Source: Tyto alba
Lineage: Eukaryota > Chordata > Aves > Strigiformes > Tytonidae
Assembly (NCBI RefSeq): GCF_018691265.1
Contig: NW_024881322.1
Span: 10,281,989 to 10,345,988 of the forward strand
Direction: 5' to 3'
Length of the DNA: 64,000 nt
Below are positions 48,901 to 62,407 of the stretch, one piece after another. The number at the start of each line of letters is the position of its first letter. Position 1 is the first letter of the stretch. Both the position numbers and the translations under genes were made by a program. The notes below the pieces were generated by a model, which was given only the letters and a program-made list of their open reading frames with translations, had not been told where the DNA came from and did no database searches.

Positions 48901-51900
48901 ACAGAATCACAAAAAGGTATTTCAAGTACCAAAGGCACCTGTGAAAAACCCCTGTTGTTTATAAACTCTGCTTTCTGCCAAAGCATTATACAACACTAGA
49001 AAGCTGTACAGTCTAACTTTGACTCAGGTCTGGCAGGTGGAAGAGTTATTAAAAGAAAGGCTGCAGTGCCTGGAGGTTTCGTTTTCTTGTACAAACACAA
49101 GGGTACATTGGAGCATGTGGTGTTGATGATACTGTGGGGACAAAGCACAAACTACTTGGGCCATTAAAAACCCACATCCCAGACTATGCCACATGGCAGC
49201 ACAGAAGAAAAGCCAAGCATTTCTTGCTAACACAAACCAATTAAATTATTTTTAGCTTCTACAAAAACAAAAAACACAGCAAAAAAGCAGCCACACTGGT
49301 CACTAAGACAATAAGCATTTCTAAGATTAGTCTCGAAATTCTCTAAATACATGTATCCCCTCCCCCACCTCCCAAAAGGAAAATCATAGTAACCATTAGG
49401 GTGTCTGTGTTTATGACTAAAGCCCATAAAACAAAGATTTAGATTCAAGGTTGAAGTTTTTACTTTTCACTCTCTTGTGCAAAAGTAGTAGTTTTGCTCT
49501 TCTTTACTTCCAATAAAATGATCTATATAGCCATTTTCTGTGACTGCATATCTATAAGTGTGAGCTAATGGATCCTCTGATTTCCCTGTCCCCATGTGGT
49601 TTTCACCAACCACAGTAAATTGAGGTATTAAGTGTTCTACAGTCTTTGCACCTTGTTGTTGGCTTCACAAGAGCAATTCCTGTATCTCAGTTGCCCAAGG
49701 TGTGCATTGCTCTCCCTCATCCTCTGCCTTTACCATGAAGTTGTTTTGCCTTTGGACTTTTATTGAAAAATACTATGCAAGAAAATAAGTAGGGAAAAAT
49801 AAAACTAAGCATATCCTGGATATTCTTTATTTTCTTGGGAAACCAATTAATGTGTGTCTTTGCATGTCTGCATATAGATGCTCATACATACATAAATATG
49901 AGTGCACATATTTGTGTGTGTGTTTGCAGATGTGTATCTAAGGGTCCTGTGTATGGACAGCAGGGCCAAAATGTAAGAACAGGAGACTAGAAAAACATTC
50001 TTTTATAACCTGAGTATGCTTAAAAGCAGCCCTGAGGTTTTGATGGGGATTGCAAAGCACTGTGCAGGTTCATACAGTGAAAATATCCACCAAAAGTGCC
50101 ATGATAATACTCAATAAAGAAACATAACCTGTGGAAGACTTTATGGTTGGTTATCATATGAATCCCAGAAACAGCAGAAGAAAAAATAGTGGGACTTCAG
50201 ATAGCATGTGTCAGTATTCTTTGAAAATTTTCCCTAATAGAGCAAAAGGTGAGATTATTATTTCTCTTAATTAACATACAGTGAAAGGAGCTGTTACTTT
50301 TATTACCTGAATTATAGCTTTGTTGTAAATTTTGCAAAAAAAAAATGTGTATGTATATATTCTTAAACTTTTTGCATCTACCACCAGCATATAATTTTCA
50401 GAACTGCTGTCTTAAGCAATCACCCTTCGCCTTGCAGAGGTCTGGCTGATGGCCTGGGGAAAGAGCAGCTCCCCTCTGAGAGCCTGGGGTGGCTGGGGGC
50501 TGCCTCCATCCGAGCCCTGGCTGGCTCACAGAGGAGCCTGAAGATATCTGATGCAGACAAACTGGTGGGTGGCCCTACAGAGATCTAATTCATGGCCCTT
50601 GTTACCATATTTTGCGGAATTTCACTTAAAAATCATGATGTTCCTAAAGGTGGGGAAACTTGGACATTTACTACCCTTCAGGGAAAACCATAGGCAGCTC
50701 CACTGTGCACAACATGCCTGGAGTGAATGGCCACCCTCATTAAAGCCTAAAGCCATAGACTAGTAAAACATTGGGCAAAAGGGGTTTTTTAAGAAAGGAA
50801 AAGTCTCCTTTTAGGAAAGCCTTCATTTTTTATGTGGCAAGGACTCTGTGTGGATCCTGCATGCCACTGCACCTTCTTTAAAGAAATCAGTTACTGAAAT
50901 AGGCTGCTACAAGGCCCACCCCAACCAGCATGGCTAGAGGAAACAACTAGAGGAGGGCAGAGCAAGCATGCCGGCTGCAGAGGTGCTCAATGGGCAAAAT
51001 GGGCATTCATGGTGAAAAGCAGTAGCCAGTGGGGAACCTTGCCATAGAAAAGCTTAGTAGCAGCAGGTCTCTCTGGCCTATGATCACCTTCTTGCCCCAT
51101 CACAGTACACTAGAGTTAAAAAAAATAATATTTTATAGCTATATGTCCTCCACAACCAGTCTTTACTGGGTGGGATAACAGATAGGGCAGGATGGATCCT
51201 GCTGGAGGACAGTCACTGGGTAGGTCAGTTGTCACAAAGAGCTTTATTAGGGAAAAACGCGTGCAGCCAGACATTACTATTGGGCCATTCAGTGATGCTG
51301 CTCTGGTGGCTTTGGAAGGGCTTGTGTTTTCCTTCTCATGCTCCTTTCCATGTTTCCTTGTTGCTTGCCATTAACACAGCCCTGCACCACCACGGCGGGG
51401 CTAGGCTCAGCAGCCCCTGCTGCTCCAGCTCTATCTTGGCACCGAGAAAAAGAAAGCACTGCCCTCCCTGGTGCCAGCCCCTCCGATTTCCCTCTGCTAG
51501 CACAGTAGCACTGCCTGACACAGTCCATCACCTTCAGCAATTTCCATGAAGGCTGGATAAATCTTGCAGGTTCAGCTGATGCATTTCAGCAAGGTGGGGG
51601 GGAAATATTTTTTTTTTCTCCATTTTCTGCACTGAGAACTTGATATGGGTTGTCCCTGTGACCATCAGAAAGAAACTCAAGTTAGTGAATCCATGTCCAT
51701 CCATACATTGTGCTGCTTGGTCTTTTAACTTCTGGTGGTTACTGGCTATGCACCCACCTAAGTTTTCTATTCTTTCTCCTTCTTGGTTGTCAGTTGCTTT
51801 CCTTAGCAGTGGTAGTATGCTTCAAATCTGAATCTCATACTTGGCATCCCTGATGCTTTGCAGTGGCAGTACTTATTTTTTCAAATTACAGGGTTTTAGT

Positions 51901-52249
51901 TATTATAAGAACACTGAATAAAGGCAGTGCCTTCTGGCAGCAAAGAAAACATGGCAAATTCATTGTGTGACATAAACACCGTATATCATGCCACTGATTA
52001 CAAGACTGACCAAGCAAGTTCTTGAATGTCCTTTTAAAATTCCTTGCTAGCAAAACTGGTTTGTCAGACCATTGGTTTTGAAGTCTCATTTCATGGAATC
52101 TGAGCAATCACTTCCTTAGCAAAGGATGGTCAAAGATGGCAAAGCCCAATAGCCAGTCCACTGAACATAACTCACAAAGATACATAATACAGATTTTTTC
52201 AAAAACAAGTTAATCATAATTAATCAGTTATTTTAATGTTTTGTTGGTC
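39956..52249. other. Long intergenic stretch, no gene seen
   Basis: About 12 kb of mainly AT-rich DNA. Within it are the 22-bp tandem duplication at 40776-40819, an A15 run at 45670-45684, and somewhat GC-richer islands at 45540-46230, 46560-46790, 50430-50540 and 51380-51530. Frames up to about 106 codons occur on both strands (for example 45523-45834 on -, 51229-51549 on +) without recognisable domains. No RNA gene or known transposon seen. Confidence 0.45.
40776..40819. repeat. 22-bp tandem duplication (two copies)
   Basis: 'aaagctaagcctaaca' followed by 'gggtgc' (40776-40797) is repeated at 40798-40819 with a single change (gggtgc to aggtgc). This is a recent slippage or tandem duplication. 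Confidence 0.9.
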
Positions 52250-52286
52250 CTTTTGTTTTGGTTTGGTTTGGTTTGTTTTTTTTTTC
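52250..52286. repeat. GGTTT-type pentanucleotide microsatellite
   Basis: Three to four GGTTT units followed by a T run, ending in 'cagg'. The pyrimidine run plus CAG resembles a splice acceptor, but no coding similarity follows it. Confidence 0.75.
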
Positions 52287-53522
52287 AGGATTTTCATTTT
52301 AGCTGTGCTTATCTACAAAATTTTACTTCAGTGTATTTCAAGTGTCCCTCCAGTTTATGCCAAAATTTGGTCTAAAATCCTGGCCTGACAATTCATGTTG
52401 CTGACTGCAGGGAAAATGGAGCTGCCTATTTTAATTGAAACAAATTATTCTATAGTCTGGGTTAACAATTATTTCTGAAGACCAGCAATTTCACGGGTTT
52501 TATCTGCCTTTTGCTTAAAGTTTAATGATGACTCTGCTGTCTGTCTTCCCACCTCATCCTTCAACACCCTGCTCTCCCAGTGAGTCATTTCAGAAAATTC
52601 CCCTGTAATTGTCTGCTGTACTGATTTATGTCTAGGGGAGAAGCTGCCTGGGCTACTGCTGGCTATCAAACAAACACAGCACATATTTTAATGGGTCAAT
52701 TGCACAGGTATCATCTATAATCAGGTTAAAGACCTTTGTTATTTCTGCATTTCCTTATACAAAAATTTCTGTTGTACAAGGTTTAACACAATATTAGAAT
52801 GATTCTTATTAGTTTTGTAATGTTAAACAGCCCTTTTATATTAATCCCATAATATTGTATTTCATTGCTGGCATATATTTTTGTAGAAAAAAGGTACTAA
52901 AAAAATACATTATATGCCATTTAACAAGAAAATGCTACTTAATTCTTAGATCCATTTAATTTTTAAAATTCTATGAAACTAAAAAATATTAATGCATTTT
53001 ATGCATGAGAATTTTTAATAAGCTAAGGAAAAGCTTATATTGTACACTCTCTTGTATATACAGGCCATACCAACCAAGTGAGTACATAGTCTCCCTTTAT
53101 GACCAAAAGTCCTCTCAGGAATATTTTTCAACCACAAGTAATATAAAGTTTCAAACCCCACTGTGACCACTGGAAAACAAATACGTTTATTTTATGCCTA
53201 ATCATGGTAACAAGACCCGGTGCCCACACTGTGACATTTTGTTCTGGTTTCCTCCACAGCAAACGATGGGATAAAGAACAGTTAATCTAGAAAGGGTTAA
53301 AGCTTACAAGTGGCTGGTTAGTTAGACTTCATGGAAGTTATAAGCATATAGTCCAGATACATAACCCCAAAACCCTTATTTAAAAACCTAAAGGCAAAAA
53401 TGTGTTGCTTTCACTGCAACATTTCCCATGTTTATAGTCCCCGACTTTATCACATGTTTACATGAGTTTGTGTATTATATTCTTCTGAATTAAAGGATTT
53501 GAAGTTCGTTAGTATATGCCTT
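52287..53522. other. Intergenic, no gene seen; AT-rich
   Basis: Strongly AT-rich, especially 52780-53050. No frame, RNA or repeat family recognised. Confidence 0.45.
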
Positions 53523-53546
53523 AAAAAAAAAAAAAAAAAAAAAAAA
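53523..53546. repeat. Poly(A) run of 24
   Basis: An uninterrupted A tract. The preceding 300 bases are AT-rich and show no recognisable retroposed gene. Confidence 0.9.
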
Positions 53547-56500
53547 GACAAGAAATAGATTTGCATTTAAAATATTTTCATATACAGAACTGATGACATC
53601 CTTTTCATCCAGCACAAATCTCAAAAGAGTACCAAGAAGCTTCAGGTGTGACAGTAGTCCTTACCCTATGGGTTTCTTGAGCAAAGAGGAAAACTCAGTT
53701 TCCTTGCCCAAACCACGAAGATGTAAGACATTCAAGAGAGCAAACAAATTGTGGAGGCAGCTGACAACTTCAGTGCCCTTAGGCTGGAATGGCATAGAAA
53801 TTGAGATGGAGACAATTGGCTTAAAAGCTTCATGAGTGAAAGGATTGGACAGAATTTTAAGACAAAAGTAAAACTTCACACCAGAATTCAGCCCTACCTG
53901 AGTCCTGCCAACATTTATTTAAGTTTCTGAGGCACAGAAGACCCTGAAAAAACCTGATATGGTTTGAACAACTTCTGTCAAACAGATGGGTGCCAGGAGA
54001 ACTTCCTAAAGACAACCCTGCTGTCAAAATATTGACAAATCTGAAACAAGGTGTTTCTAAAGGCTAGTCATAAGTGACTGCTAGAAATAAGTAATTCAGA
54101 TTATTCAGCCCCAGAGATGTAACAAGAAGAATAAGACTTGGAAGGATTGAAGTCCTCAATATTCATTACCAATAGGCACTCTTTGATCCAGTTGCTTATT
54201 TTAGGGACAAATGTTCTCAAATTGGACCTAGAGGGTCAAAATAAACCCACTAAGCTTGCAACCAGTCATGGGGTTGCTCCATTCAGTCAGTGGGGATCCT
54301 GTGAAATCTGTAATGCAACCTTACATCAGTCAAGGACAACCGATGCTACAGACCTTGGCTGCCAAAATAGAGATGCTGATGTGCTTGGTCTCTTTTTAGG
54401 CTCATAACCCGAAAGCTTGCTCTGCCCCCTAATCTTTTCACTGAACGGCAGCAGGAGTTGCCAGGCCTCAGACAGATCTGGAAGATCTCAGGACCTGGGG
54501 AGGCACAAAACTGTTCTTGAAATTCTGTCCTCTTTCTGTGTGACTGAAGGGCCTGTCCAGAGATAGAGAGAAAGCCAAGGAGCATAAGTGTCTGTTCCAC
54601 ACAGGGAGTGGTCAGCCCTGGGGTGCCTCAACCATGCTTGTTAACATAAAAACACACCATTCAGTCCAGATTCACTAAACCTCCACCACATTCACTGAGT
54701 TGTAGACCTAATTTCCATCTGGAGTTCAATATATCAACCAAAGCTTTGCAAGTGAGAAATAGAAAATAATAGGACAGGTGTCATTTCAGTAAGTGTTATC
54801 CTTCAGCACAAATGAACATCGTTTTGTTTTCAGTTAATTAAATGGATCTCTGTAATAGTGTTGATGCTTAAAGAACAGTTGAATTTCCTATGGATAAATA
54901 AGAGTAATCACTAAGATAGGTTCAATTTCCCAACGGATTCTATCCAAACTCAAATACAACAAAAGACCCTGCTAAATATATTTGCACAGTGCTCATAAAA
55001 TAGAAACAAAGCAAGTACTGCATTCAGCGACAACCACTTGGTGTACATCTAATGTGGAATATGTACTGCTCACGGGTTCATGCTTCTTTTGTCTGGTGTG
55101 GTTCAGCTATGTGTGTCCGTAGGTTTTCCAGGATGGAAGAAAATCCCACCTTGCTTTTAGAGTGTTTTTGCAATGATAATGTTATTCTTTGGTTCAGGGT
55201 CTTATAAGACGTAGTTTTGTGATCATGGAGGTTGTCATAGTGGAAAGCAAGCTGCTACAAGTTTAAACAGTCTAATTGACTTCCCCAAACATCACTTCTT
55301 TTTTTCTGCTGGCCATGCCTATTGCCTCACTAGTCATTCTCCATTTACTTCCAGAGTAGGGCACAGCAATGCTGCATGATGCAAGCATCTATAGATTACT
55401 GTTGGGTGCTGTTCTGGTCATTTGATTTTGTGTGCATCAAAACTGGTTAGCATTTCTTTTCCTACTAAGCAGACTCACAAATTATATCATACACTATATT
55501 TCTTTGTGATCCTCCAGATGTATTTCCCTTCTGAGGCTCAACTGAATAAATCAGCCGGTAAAGTGCTGGCATAGGGGTGGGCCAGGAGGACCTCAGAACT
55601 AAGCCTTTTGGTGCAGTGTGAGGGGACAGCAATGTGGGGAACAAAAAGCTCTTTCAAATCATTATCAAAATGAGTTTTGCTGTTGCAATGGGGACTTAGC
55701 TACCTCTGCACCCCTCTACCAACTACTAACAACACTTCTGAAAGCCACTACTTGGTGCCCGTCAAACCCTCCATGTGACTGTGCACTACCCACTGTCTAC
55801 TATCCACTGTCTTCTCAGCCTGTCACTGACCATGCAGACATGGTCACTATCCCATTGCTGCCCAGGACTCCACAACCACTCGGTCACCAGCTCATTCATC
55901 TGCAGATCCATGTTCTGTTCTTGACCTCCCACTCATCCAGACTTACACTGTAGCACAACTCCAGTCCAGGCAACAGGCAACATTGAGGACAATCAATATC
56001 AGAGCTTTGTGGAGATAAAGGCAGGTTTCCAGCCTTCTTTTCTAGGCATTTCTTTTTCAGCAGTCTCAGTCACATCAATAAACATGTGTTTTGACCCCTT
56101 CAGCACCATGTCACTAAATTCTACCAACCACCCTGATGGATGTGCCAGAATGATAAATACAGGTTAGGAAATGCATTCGGAAAATCCACTAGCAAATTCC
56201 CAGGCTGGCACAAAAATAAGAAAAGCCTTAGTTTGATTTCAGCAATAAGCAGCTCAAACCAACAGCAATTTATTAACAAGAGTCTGTGCACTTCATTTCT
56301 TCAGAGACTGGTAGCAGCAGTCTCTAGTCCTCATCTGTCCCACAGGGCTTCTCTTACAAGTGGATAGAGCAGGTCTGCTTTTCTTCTCAGCCCACACATG
56401 AGCAAATAAAGCTCTCCTCTTCATTGCCTACCTTCCACATCTGATATTTATTCACAGTTCAATGAGGTGAAGTGAACTCAGCCGCCCAAGGGCCATTCGT

Positions 56501-59500
56501 TGGGCCTGGGTGCTCCTCACATGCTCTCTGGGGATGAGATGTCATCCTCAACTCTATGTGATGCTCCACTTAAAGCTGTGATTAACATGAATGGCAAAAG
56601 ATGATGGCTGCTGGCATTTCTCTGGTAACTAATGCGCTGATAACAGTTTGCTCCTCTGTGCTGATAGTCTAACTACCTGCAGTAGGGTTAAACTTCACTT
56701 TCTAATTTTTTTTTTTAGTTTTGCTGTGGGTGCAGAGGCTTGTGTAAGCATAACGTAAATGCAGGTGGAGGCGTATCTGCCCTTTGAACTCCTTGCTTGC
56801 ACTTCCCAGAAGGTCTGTCTCATTATTTCTGTTCAAGGATACATAAAGTTGGATGCATGCATAGATTTGTATCTGGTGTCTCAAAAGAAAAACAAAAATT
56901 GATTGTTCCAACACTATATTTGGAGATGACAGGGGACAAGAAGAAGCTGAGGCTGAGAAACTGAGCCATTGTCACAGAACTGAGCAGTTATACACATCCT
57001 ACCCATAGCTTGAGTATGTTACTCCTGGGCCTAAGAGCAGGGACCAGGGAATGCAACTTTCTCCTTACTTATACATCCTTGTAAAAGCAAACTATGATAG
57101 ACTAGAATGTAATCCTTTTTTGAGATCCCTCCAGTTTCTAATTACATTTTATGATTCCTTTGCTTGTAGAAGTCCTCCAGACAGGTGGAACAATATTCAT
57201 CCTCCATAGACTAAGGAAGATTTCTGTCAGCTTGCCACTCTTACTCTGAAAACTTCTTGAGGGTATCGAGATAGTCTCTTGGCACCACAGCTCTGCAGCA
57301 GCTTCATCACTGCATGGGAACATTAAGGTTCTTTAAGACTTTAGGCATACCCAGGAGGAAAAAATCATCTCTCCAGAAGTGCACAAATACCCGTAAAAAA
57401 AACCAAAGAGCTACAAGTCCCTCCACTTTGCCTTCTTTTGTGATGGAAACTTAGCAGTAGCTTATGGATAACATACAAACAAGCAAACAAAAACCCCATT
57501 TGTCCAGAGTTATCAGCTATCTCTACTTTTGACTCCTTCACCACTCTTTCTCAAGGTTAATTTCCTGCTGTTGAGGCCATAGCACTTTAAAGACTGCATC
57601 AATGCTCAGCCTCCTGTACAGTTTTGGTCACTAGGGTTAGCAATGCTTCCAAAATTCAGTGCCTAACATGCGATAGCTGTTTCAGAAAGATGTCTACTGC
57701 TTCCCCTCAGAGATGACATCTTTGCTTGCAGCCCAGGTGTGTCTAACTCCTACTGCCTAAACCATGACTTGGAGCCTTGGTCCTCTGGGGATTCCTTTCA
57801 TCTGCAATTTGAACAACTACATCTCACTTACATATCAGTATTATACATACTTCTATCTTGAAAAGCAGCTGAAGAAAAGATCTGGTGTGCCTGATCTCTC
57901 AGATAACCAAGACAGCAAGAGGAAAGCATGAACTTAACTGGTCCACAGCAGAAGGTTTATTGCAGTGAGAGTGTTTTGCATTGTGTCAGCATCTTGGCTA
58001 GCTAATAACTAACCTGTAATAACTATCCTGTTCTTACCACAGGATGTGCAGCCTCCTAATGTTTGTGGGATAGATGATCAGGTTTTGCAGGATAGGTATT
58101 TCCGTGGACTGGATCCTGTTCTGCTGAAGTATGCCTGTGTGAAGAAAAACTCAGTCTTTTCCCAGGCTTGAGATGTGCATTGAACAGGAAGACAATGTTC
58201 ACTCTTCTGAGGCTAATGACCAAGTGAATTTTTCTCTCCTCAGACTATTGTTTAGCCAAGACTATTGGTCTGAGTCTTCAGTCACCCTCAGTCCTAGCAT
58301 TACGTTGGATGTCTCTTTAGGGAAATCAATGTTCATATTACTTTAAACATAGCTTTAGAGTGGAAATGCATATTTCAAATATTATCTATGTATTGTGGTT
58401 ACGATATATTGTGGATGCATTTCTATAAATGCGCCCTAAAATAACCCAGAGAAAGAACAGATGGAAAAGATTTTTAAAGTCTTCATAACAAATCCCAAGC
58501 AATTTCCAGAAACTATGTCAGTTAGCATAACAATAATTGCACCCACAATTCTTCCTTCTCAAAAGATTTGATATTGTATGTATAGGACTTCATAGTCCTG
58601 TATTGCATTTCTACAGCTTTTGAAGTCTCATTTAAAGTTTGGAAAGTGAAGCTATTGGAAACTTGGCTATTCCCTTGTGTTTGATGGCCAACTAAAACAC
58701 TGGATATGTCTTGTCAGATGTAAATGATAGGATAGTATGTTGTGATGTGTATATTTTAGAGACCAAATCCTTGTTTGTAGAGATTTTATGTTGACATGGG
58801 AATCATGCGCCACTTCATCAGTAATTTCACTCTCAAACCAGTGTAATTATAATAAAATACAATAGAGTAGAACCAAGCCACAACTGAAACATCAGCTTTC
58901 TATCCTGTCCCATCACTTGTGAATGAGATGTGAAAAGTTCAGGCTTACCGTAACTCTGCGCTGGAGCCCAATACACAGCATTTCAATTGGTAAAAACAAT
59001 ATTTTCAAGGCCTTAATGCTTTTTTTTTTTTTTTTATGTTGTAAGCAGAACAGTCTATAAAAATACTGTCATAATTCTACCAACACATAGCTTGTTCAGC
59101 TTAGTCTGCTTTGTTAATAGATACTACTAATACATCAACAGAACATATTTTTCTGACTTGGCCATCTCTTTTAAAGCTTCCTGCCCTGATTGTCTTTTTG
59201 AATGGTACCTTCCTGATGAAACATGCTTAGCTGAATTCCTCTTTACTAAGGTACCTATTAAACAGAAAAGTTTCTGATACATTTCCATTTATCCATACTA
59301 TCATTTGTTTTCTCCGCTGATCTGCTGCTCTGTTATCTGTACTTCTGGCAACCTTACCATCCTTAAAGAGTCCCTCAGATGCATTTGTTAACCTTGTGAA
59401 TTTAGGGTAGAGGAAACAAATTTGCTGTAATGCTCTGATGCTTTCATCCTTCATATCCAAATGATCCTAACAATAATCTCTGGGAGATCTGCATACAGGC

Positions 59501-60364
59501 CAAAAGTCAGTAGGTCAGTTATGAACTGATTCTGAGGTATTGGCTTAGTATCTTGCTCTTGTAGTAGCAGCACTTCCTAGAGATTCATCTTGTTTTCTGC
59601 ACTTTGTACCTCACTTGCACTTTCACAGCTACCATGCTCCTCTGCCACGTATGTTGCCACACACCTGACGCAGTCTGATCCCCCTTCAGAAAGCAACAGC
59701 ATTACCATGTTCGTGCAGAGCGGGCTGTTCCCATTGACTTTCAGAATTAACAAACATAATTCAAAATGCAAGGGAACCGGTTCACACTTTACCACTGGTT
59801 CAAGAAAATAAAATGTTTCTCTAATTAGACCTAAATGTATCGTAAATTATGTCTTCAAAAATTGGGAAAGGGAAAGATTTTGATTACATTTACATCTTAG
59901 GTCATAGGAACTTTAAGTAAGCTTAATTTGGCCCTGACACATGCCCCCCTTTTAGTGTTTGTTACTGTTTGCTTCATTTGAAGTCTCTTTCTAAAGGCAA
60001 ACAGTAGCTTTAACCAGAGCAGAACTGCTCCCGCTCCTTGCACCACACTAAAAAAATCTAGGCTTAGATCCCAAAAGCTGAGAGGAAAACAAACCAACCA
60101 ACCCTATTTCTTCTTCACAGAGGCTCAGGCAGATAATACTTTTAAAACAAACATTTGTCTGAGAAAGACTTTCTCCTTTGGAAGCTGAGATCTTCGCTTT
60201 GAAGGCTGCAACATGATCAGGATGTGGCCTGCTGCTTCTGGCTGCAGCCTTGAGCTCTTTGCCACCTTCTGAATGGGAGAACATCTACAGACATTTATGA
60301 AAGCGTTTACTGGTAGAGGTGTGTGTACATCTCTGCACCTCTCCATTCACAGATTATTATGTAT
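53547..60364. other. Intergenic, no gene seen
   Basis: About 6.8 kb of mixed to AT-rich DNA with a T16 run at 59020-59035. Frames up to 111 codons (55618-55953) have no recognisable motif. No known transposon or RNA gene seen. Confidence 0.45.
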
Positions 60365-60490
60365 CCTCACCATAAAAAATCTGTAAGGTATTTAAAGTCG
60401 AAGTATCGTTTATTGCAAATAAACTACAGCTGAATGTAACTTCTGCATAAAATGGAATAAAATTTGATCTCTACCTATTACTTATTTACT
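60365..60490 (+). repeat. Direct repeat copy A (about 125 bp)
   Basis: Aligns without large gaps to 62283-62407, at roughly 70-75% identity by eye. A near-identical core 'tattgcaaataaa' plus 'tacagctgaatg' is shared, and 'ggaataaaat' and 'tctctac' occur at matching distances. It is either an old interspersed repeat of unknown family or half of a local duplication. Confidence 0.75.
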
Positions 60491-60644
60491 ATTTGTATAG
60501 GGACTTGTGGTCTATTAATTTGTCTAACTCCCTTTTTGCATTAATCCCCTTGAACTGCCTTTCTGCCTTCACCTCTCAGTCTCTGTCCCAGAAATACATA
60601 AAGTGTGGCCTATTAACTTTGCACTTTTCATACGTAGCCTTGAA

Positions 60645-60709
60645 TATTTTATTGGTACAAGAGTAAATTAATAATATATTTTATTTGGTATAAGAGTAAG
60701 TTAATTATT
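60645..60709 (+). repeat. 32-bp imperfect tandem duplication
   Basis: 'tattttattggtacaagagt' at 60645 recurs as 'tattttatttggtataagag' at 60677; both copies continue 'taaattaat' / 'taagttaat'. Confidence 0.8.
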
Positions 60710-60839
60710 CTGCTTTTCACCTGATGCCTGACTTGCTAAATTGTCATTCCAGGAAGAATCCACCTTTGGGAGTCCCTATTCCAGCCCCCTTGAAATCTAG
60801 CTACCACCATTCTCAAACACAGTAACCTCGCACAACAGA

Positions 60840-61180
60840 GAGGCTTTTAAAACCCGTGTCCCCGAAGAAGGCCCTAGAAGTGTTCCCTGCCAACGCAGTG
60901 ACTACCAAAACAGAGCTGGAGATGGTTTCCAAAGCTTCCCAAGACCTGAAATGAGCCCGGGACGAATGACCTCCCCCCGCATCCCTTCGCTGGCCAGTGC
61001 CCCCGCAGAACCCCGAAGGCTTGGCGGTAACGCGCCGGGTGCCCACCGCGCTCACAGACAGCATCTGCTGCCACGTGCAGCCAGGCACCGGCTTTTGGCA
61101 GAGCTGCTGCCCACTGTGGGAGAGGTTTAAAGCTGTCAGCGTTGTTGTGCAGCATCAGGTGCCCACCTGGAGCCGAATCG
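60840..61180. other. GC-rich, moderately CpG-rich segment
   Basis: Roughly 20 CpG in about 300 bases by hand count, concentrated at 60961-61080 ('taacgcgccgggtgcccacc'). The 258-codon - strand frame at 60874-61650 crosses this segment and the C20 tract; its glycine run is the homopolymer read as codons, and I see no domain in it. Possibly a weak regulatory element. Confidence 0.4.
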
Positions 61181-61200
61181 CCCCCCCCCCCCCCCCCCCC
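61181..61200. repeat. Poly(C) run of 20
   Basis: Twenty C in a row; the - strand carries G20, which is expected to form G-quadruplex structures. Long C/G homopolymers are also frequent sites of sequencing length error. Confidence 0.9.
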
Positions 61201-62282
61201 ATTCATTGCCTGCGTGTTCCTGTCCCTCCGGGGAAACCACAGAAAGAGAACAAGATGGTATTTCCCAGCAAGGGAGCAATGACGTGGAACTGTGAACACA
61301 CTGGGGAAATGCAGGATAATCGCAGCACAGCCCTGCTGTAAACAAGAGGAAAGAAGTTGACAGAGCCAGAGGGAAAGGATATTTATTTTCCAGCAGCCCC
61401 TGTTCTGGGTGTGATGCACCCACCACATCTCCCCTGGCCTCCTGGGGTGTGGCAAGAGTAACGCTGCCCGGGGCAGGAGGGTTTCCAGAGAAGTTTGATG
61501 AGATATTCCTGAACAAAAGAGGCTCCTGCAAATGAAGTCACAACCCTGAAGTAACAATGCCAATCGTTTATAAGGCGCAAGTTCAAAGTCAAAGCCTGCC
61601 CCCACAGTGGACACGTTTTGTGGGCTCCATGCCACAAGGTGACAATTCAAGAGTTCATCCTGTGCTGGAACGGGAATTGCCTGTGTTACCTAAATGAACT
61701 ACCAGCCAAAACATATCTCAAAAATCAAACCCAGCTCCCACGGAGCCGGGGGCAGAGGTTGCAGCCCACTGCTGCCCGCACCGCTCTATGCTCTGTACCT
61801 GATGGATGGGACTTCCCACCATAACAAGGGATGGTTTTAGGCTTCCATGTCACACACTGAAAAACATGAACATTTCCTTCCCCATTTTGGCAGTGCAGGG
61901 CAGGGGTCAACACAGCCTCGCTCCCTTTGTGAGTAGCTCTACCAAGCACAGAATTTTGCAGCTGAAATAATTAGCTATAACACAAAGTGTCTCAGACTGT
62001 CAACACTTTATGTTTCCAGTCTCTTTAAACTCAGAGTAATTTCATTTAGGATTTTTATGCATCAGATTTAAGAATTTTCAGTTAAAAACGCAACCTATTA
62101 TAAATATTAGCTTACGCTATAGAAAAGTTTCATTTTCTAAAGCTAAAGTTAGATTTTTGAAGCTGATGATTTGGTCACCTCTTCTTTACCTTGTATTCTC
62201 TTAGGTATATAATGTCTATATAAATGGTGCTCTCTCACTTGTATTACTAACAACATGTACCAGTGTAAGATTATACAAACTA
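61201..62282. other. Intergenic, no gene seen
   Basis: Mixed composition to about 61940, then AT-rich. No supported frame or known repeat. Confidence 0.4.
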
Positions 62283-62407
62283 CATCACTATAAAAATCTG
62301 TATGATTTTGAAGTTGCAGAACCATTTATTGCAAATAAATTACAGCTGAATGCAGTCTCAGGATAGAAGGGAATAAAATGTGGTCTCTACTCTTACATAT
62401 TAAGTAT
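62283..62407 (+). repeat. Direct repeat copy B (about 125 bp)
   Basis: The partner of 60365-60490, same orientation, 1.9 kb downstream. The best-preserved part is 62325-62352. Weaker resemblance seems to continue for some tens of bases on either side. Confidence 0.75.

Noticed and set aside
52250..52289. Polypyrimidine run ending in CAG, resembling a splice acceptor
   Set aside because: It is a GGTTT/T simple repeat, and the sequence after it has no open, protein-like exon or donor site.
60874..61650. 258-codon open frame on the - strand
   Set aside because: The longest frame in the window, but it crosses a C20 homopolymer (its glycine run) and GC-rich DNA where stops are rare. No domain, signal sequence pattern or similarity is visible, and other frames overlap it on both strands.
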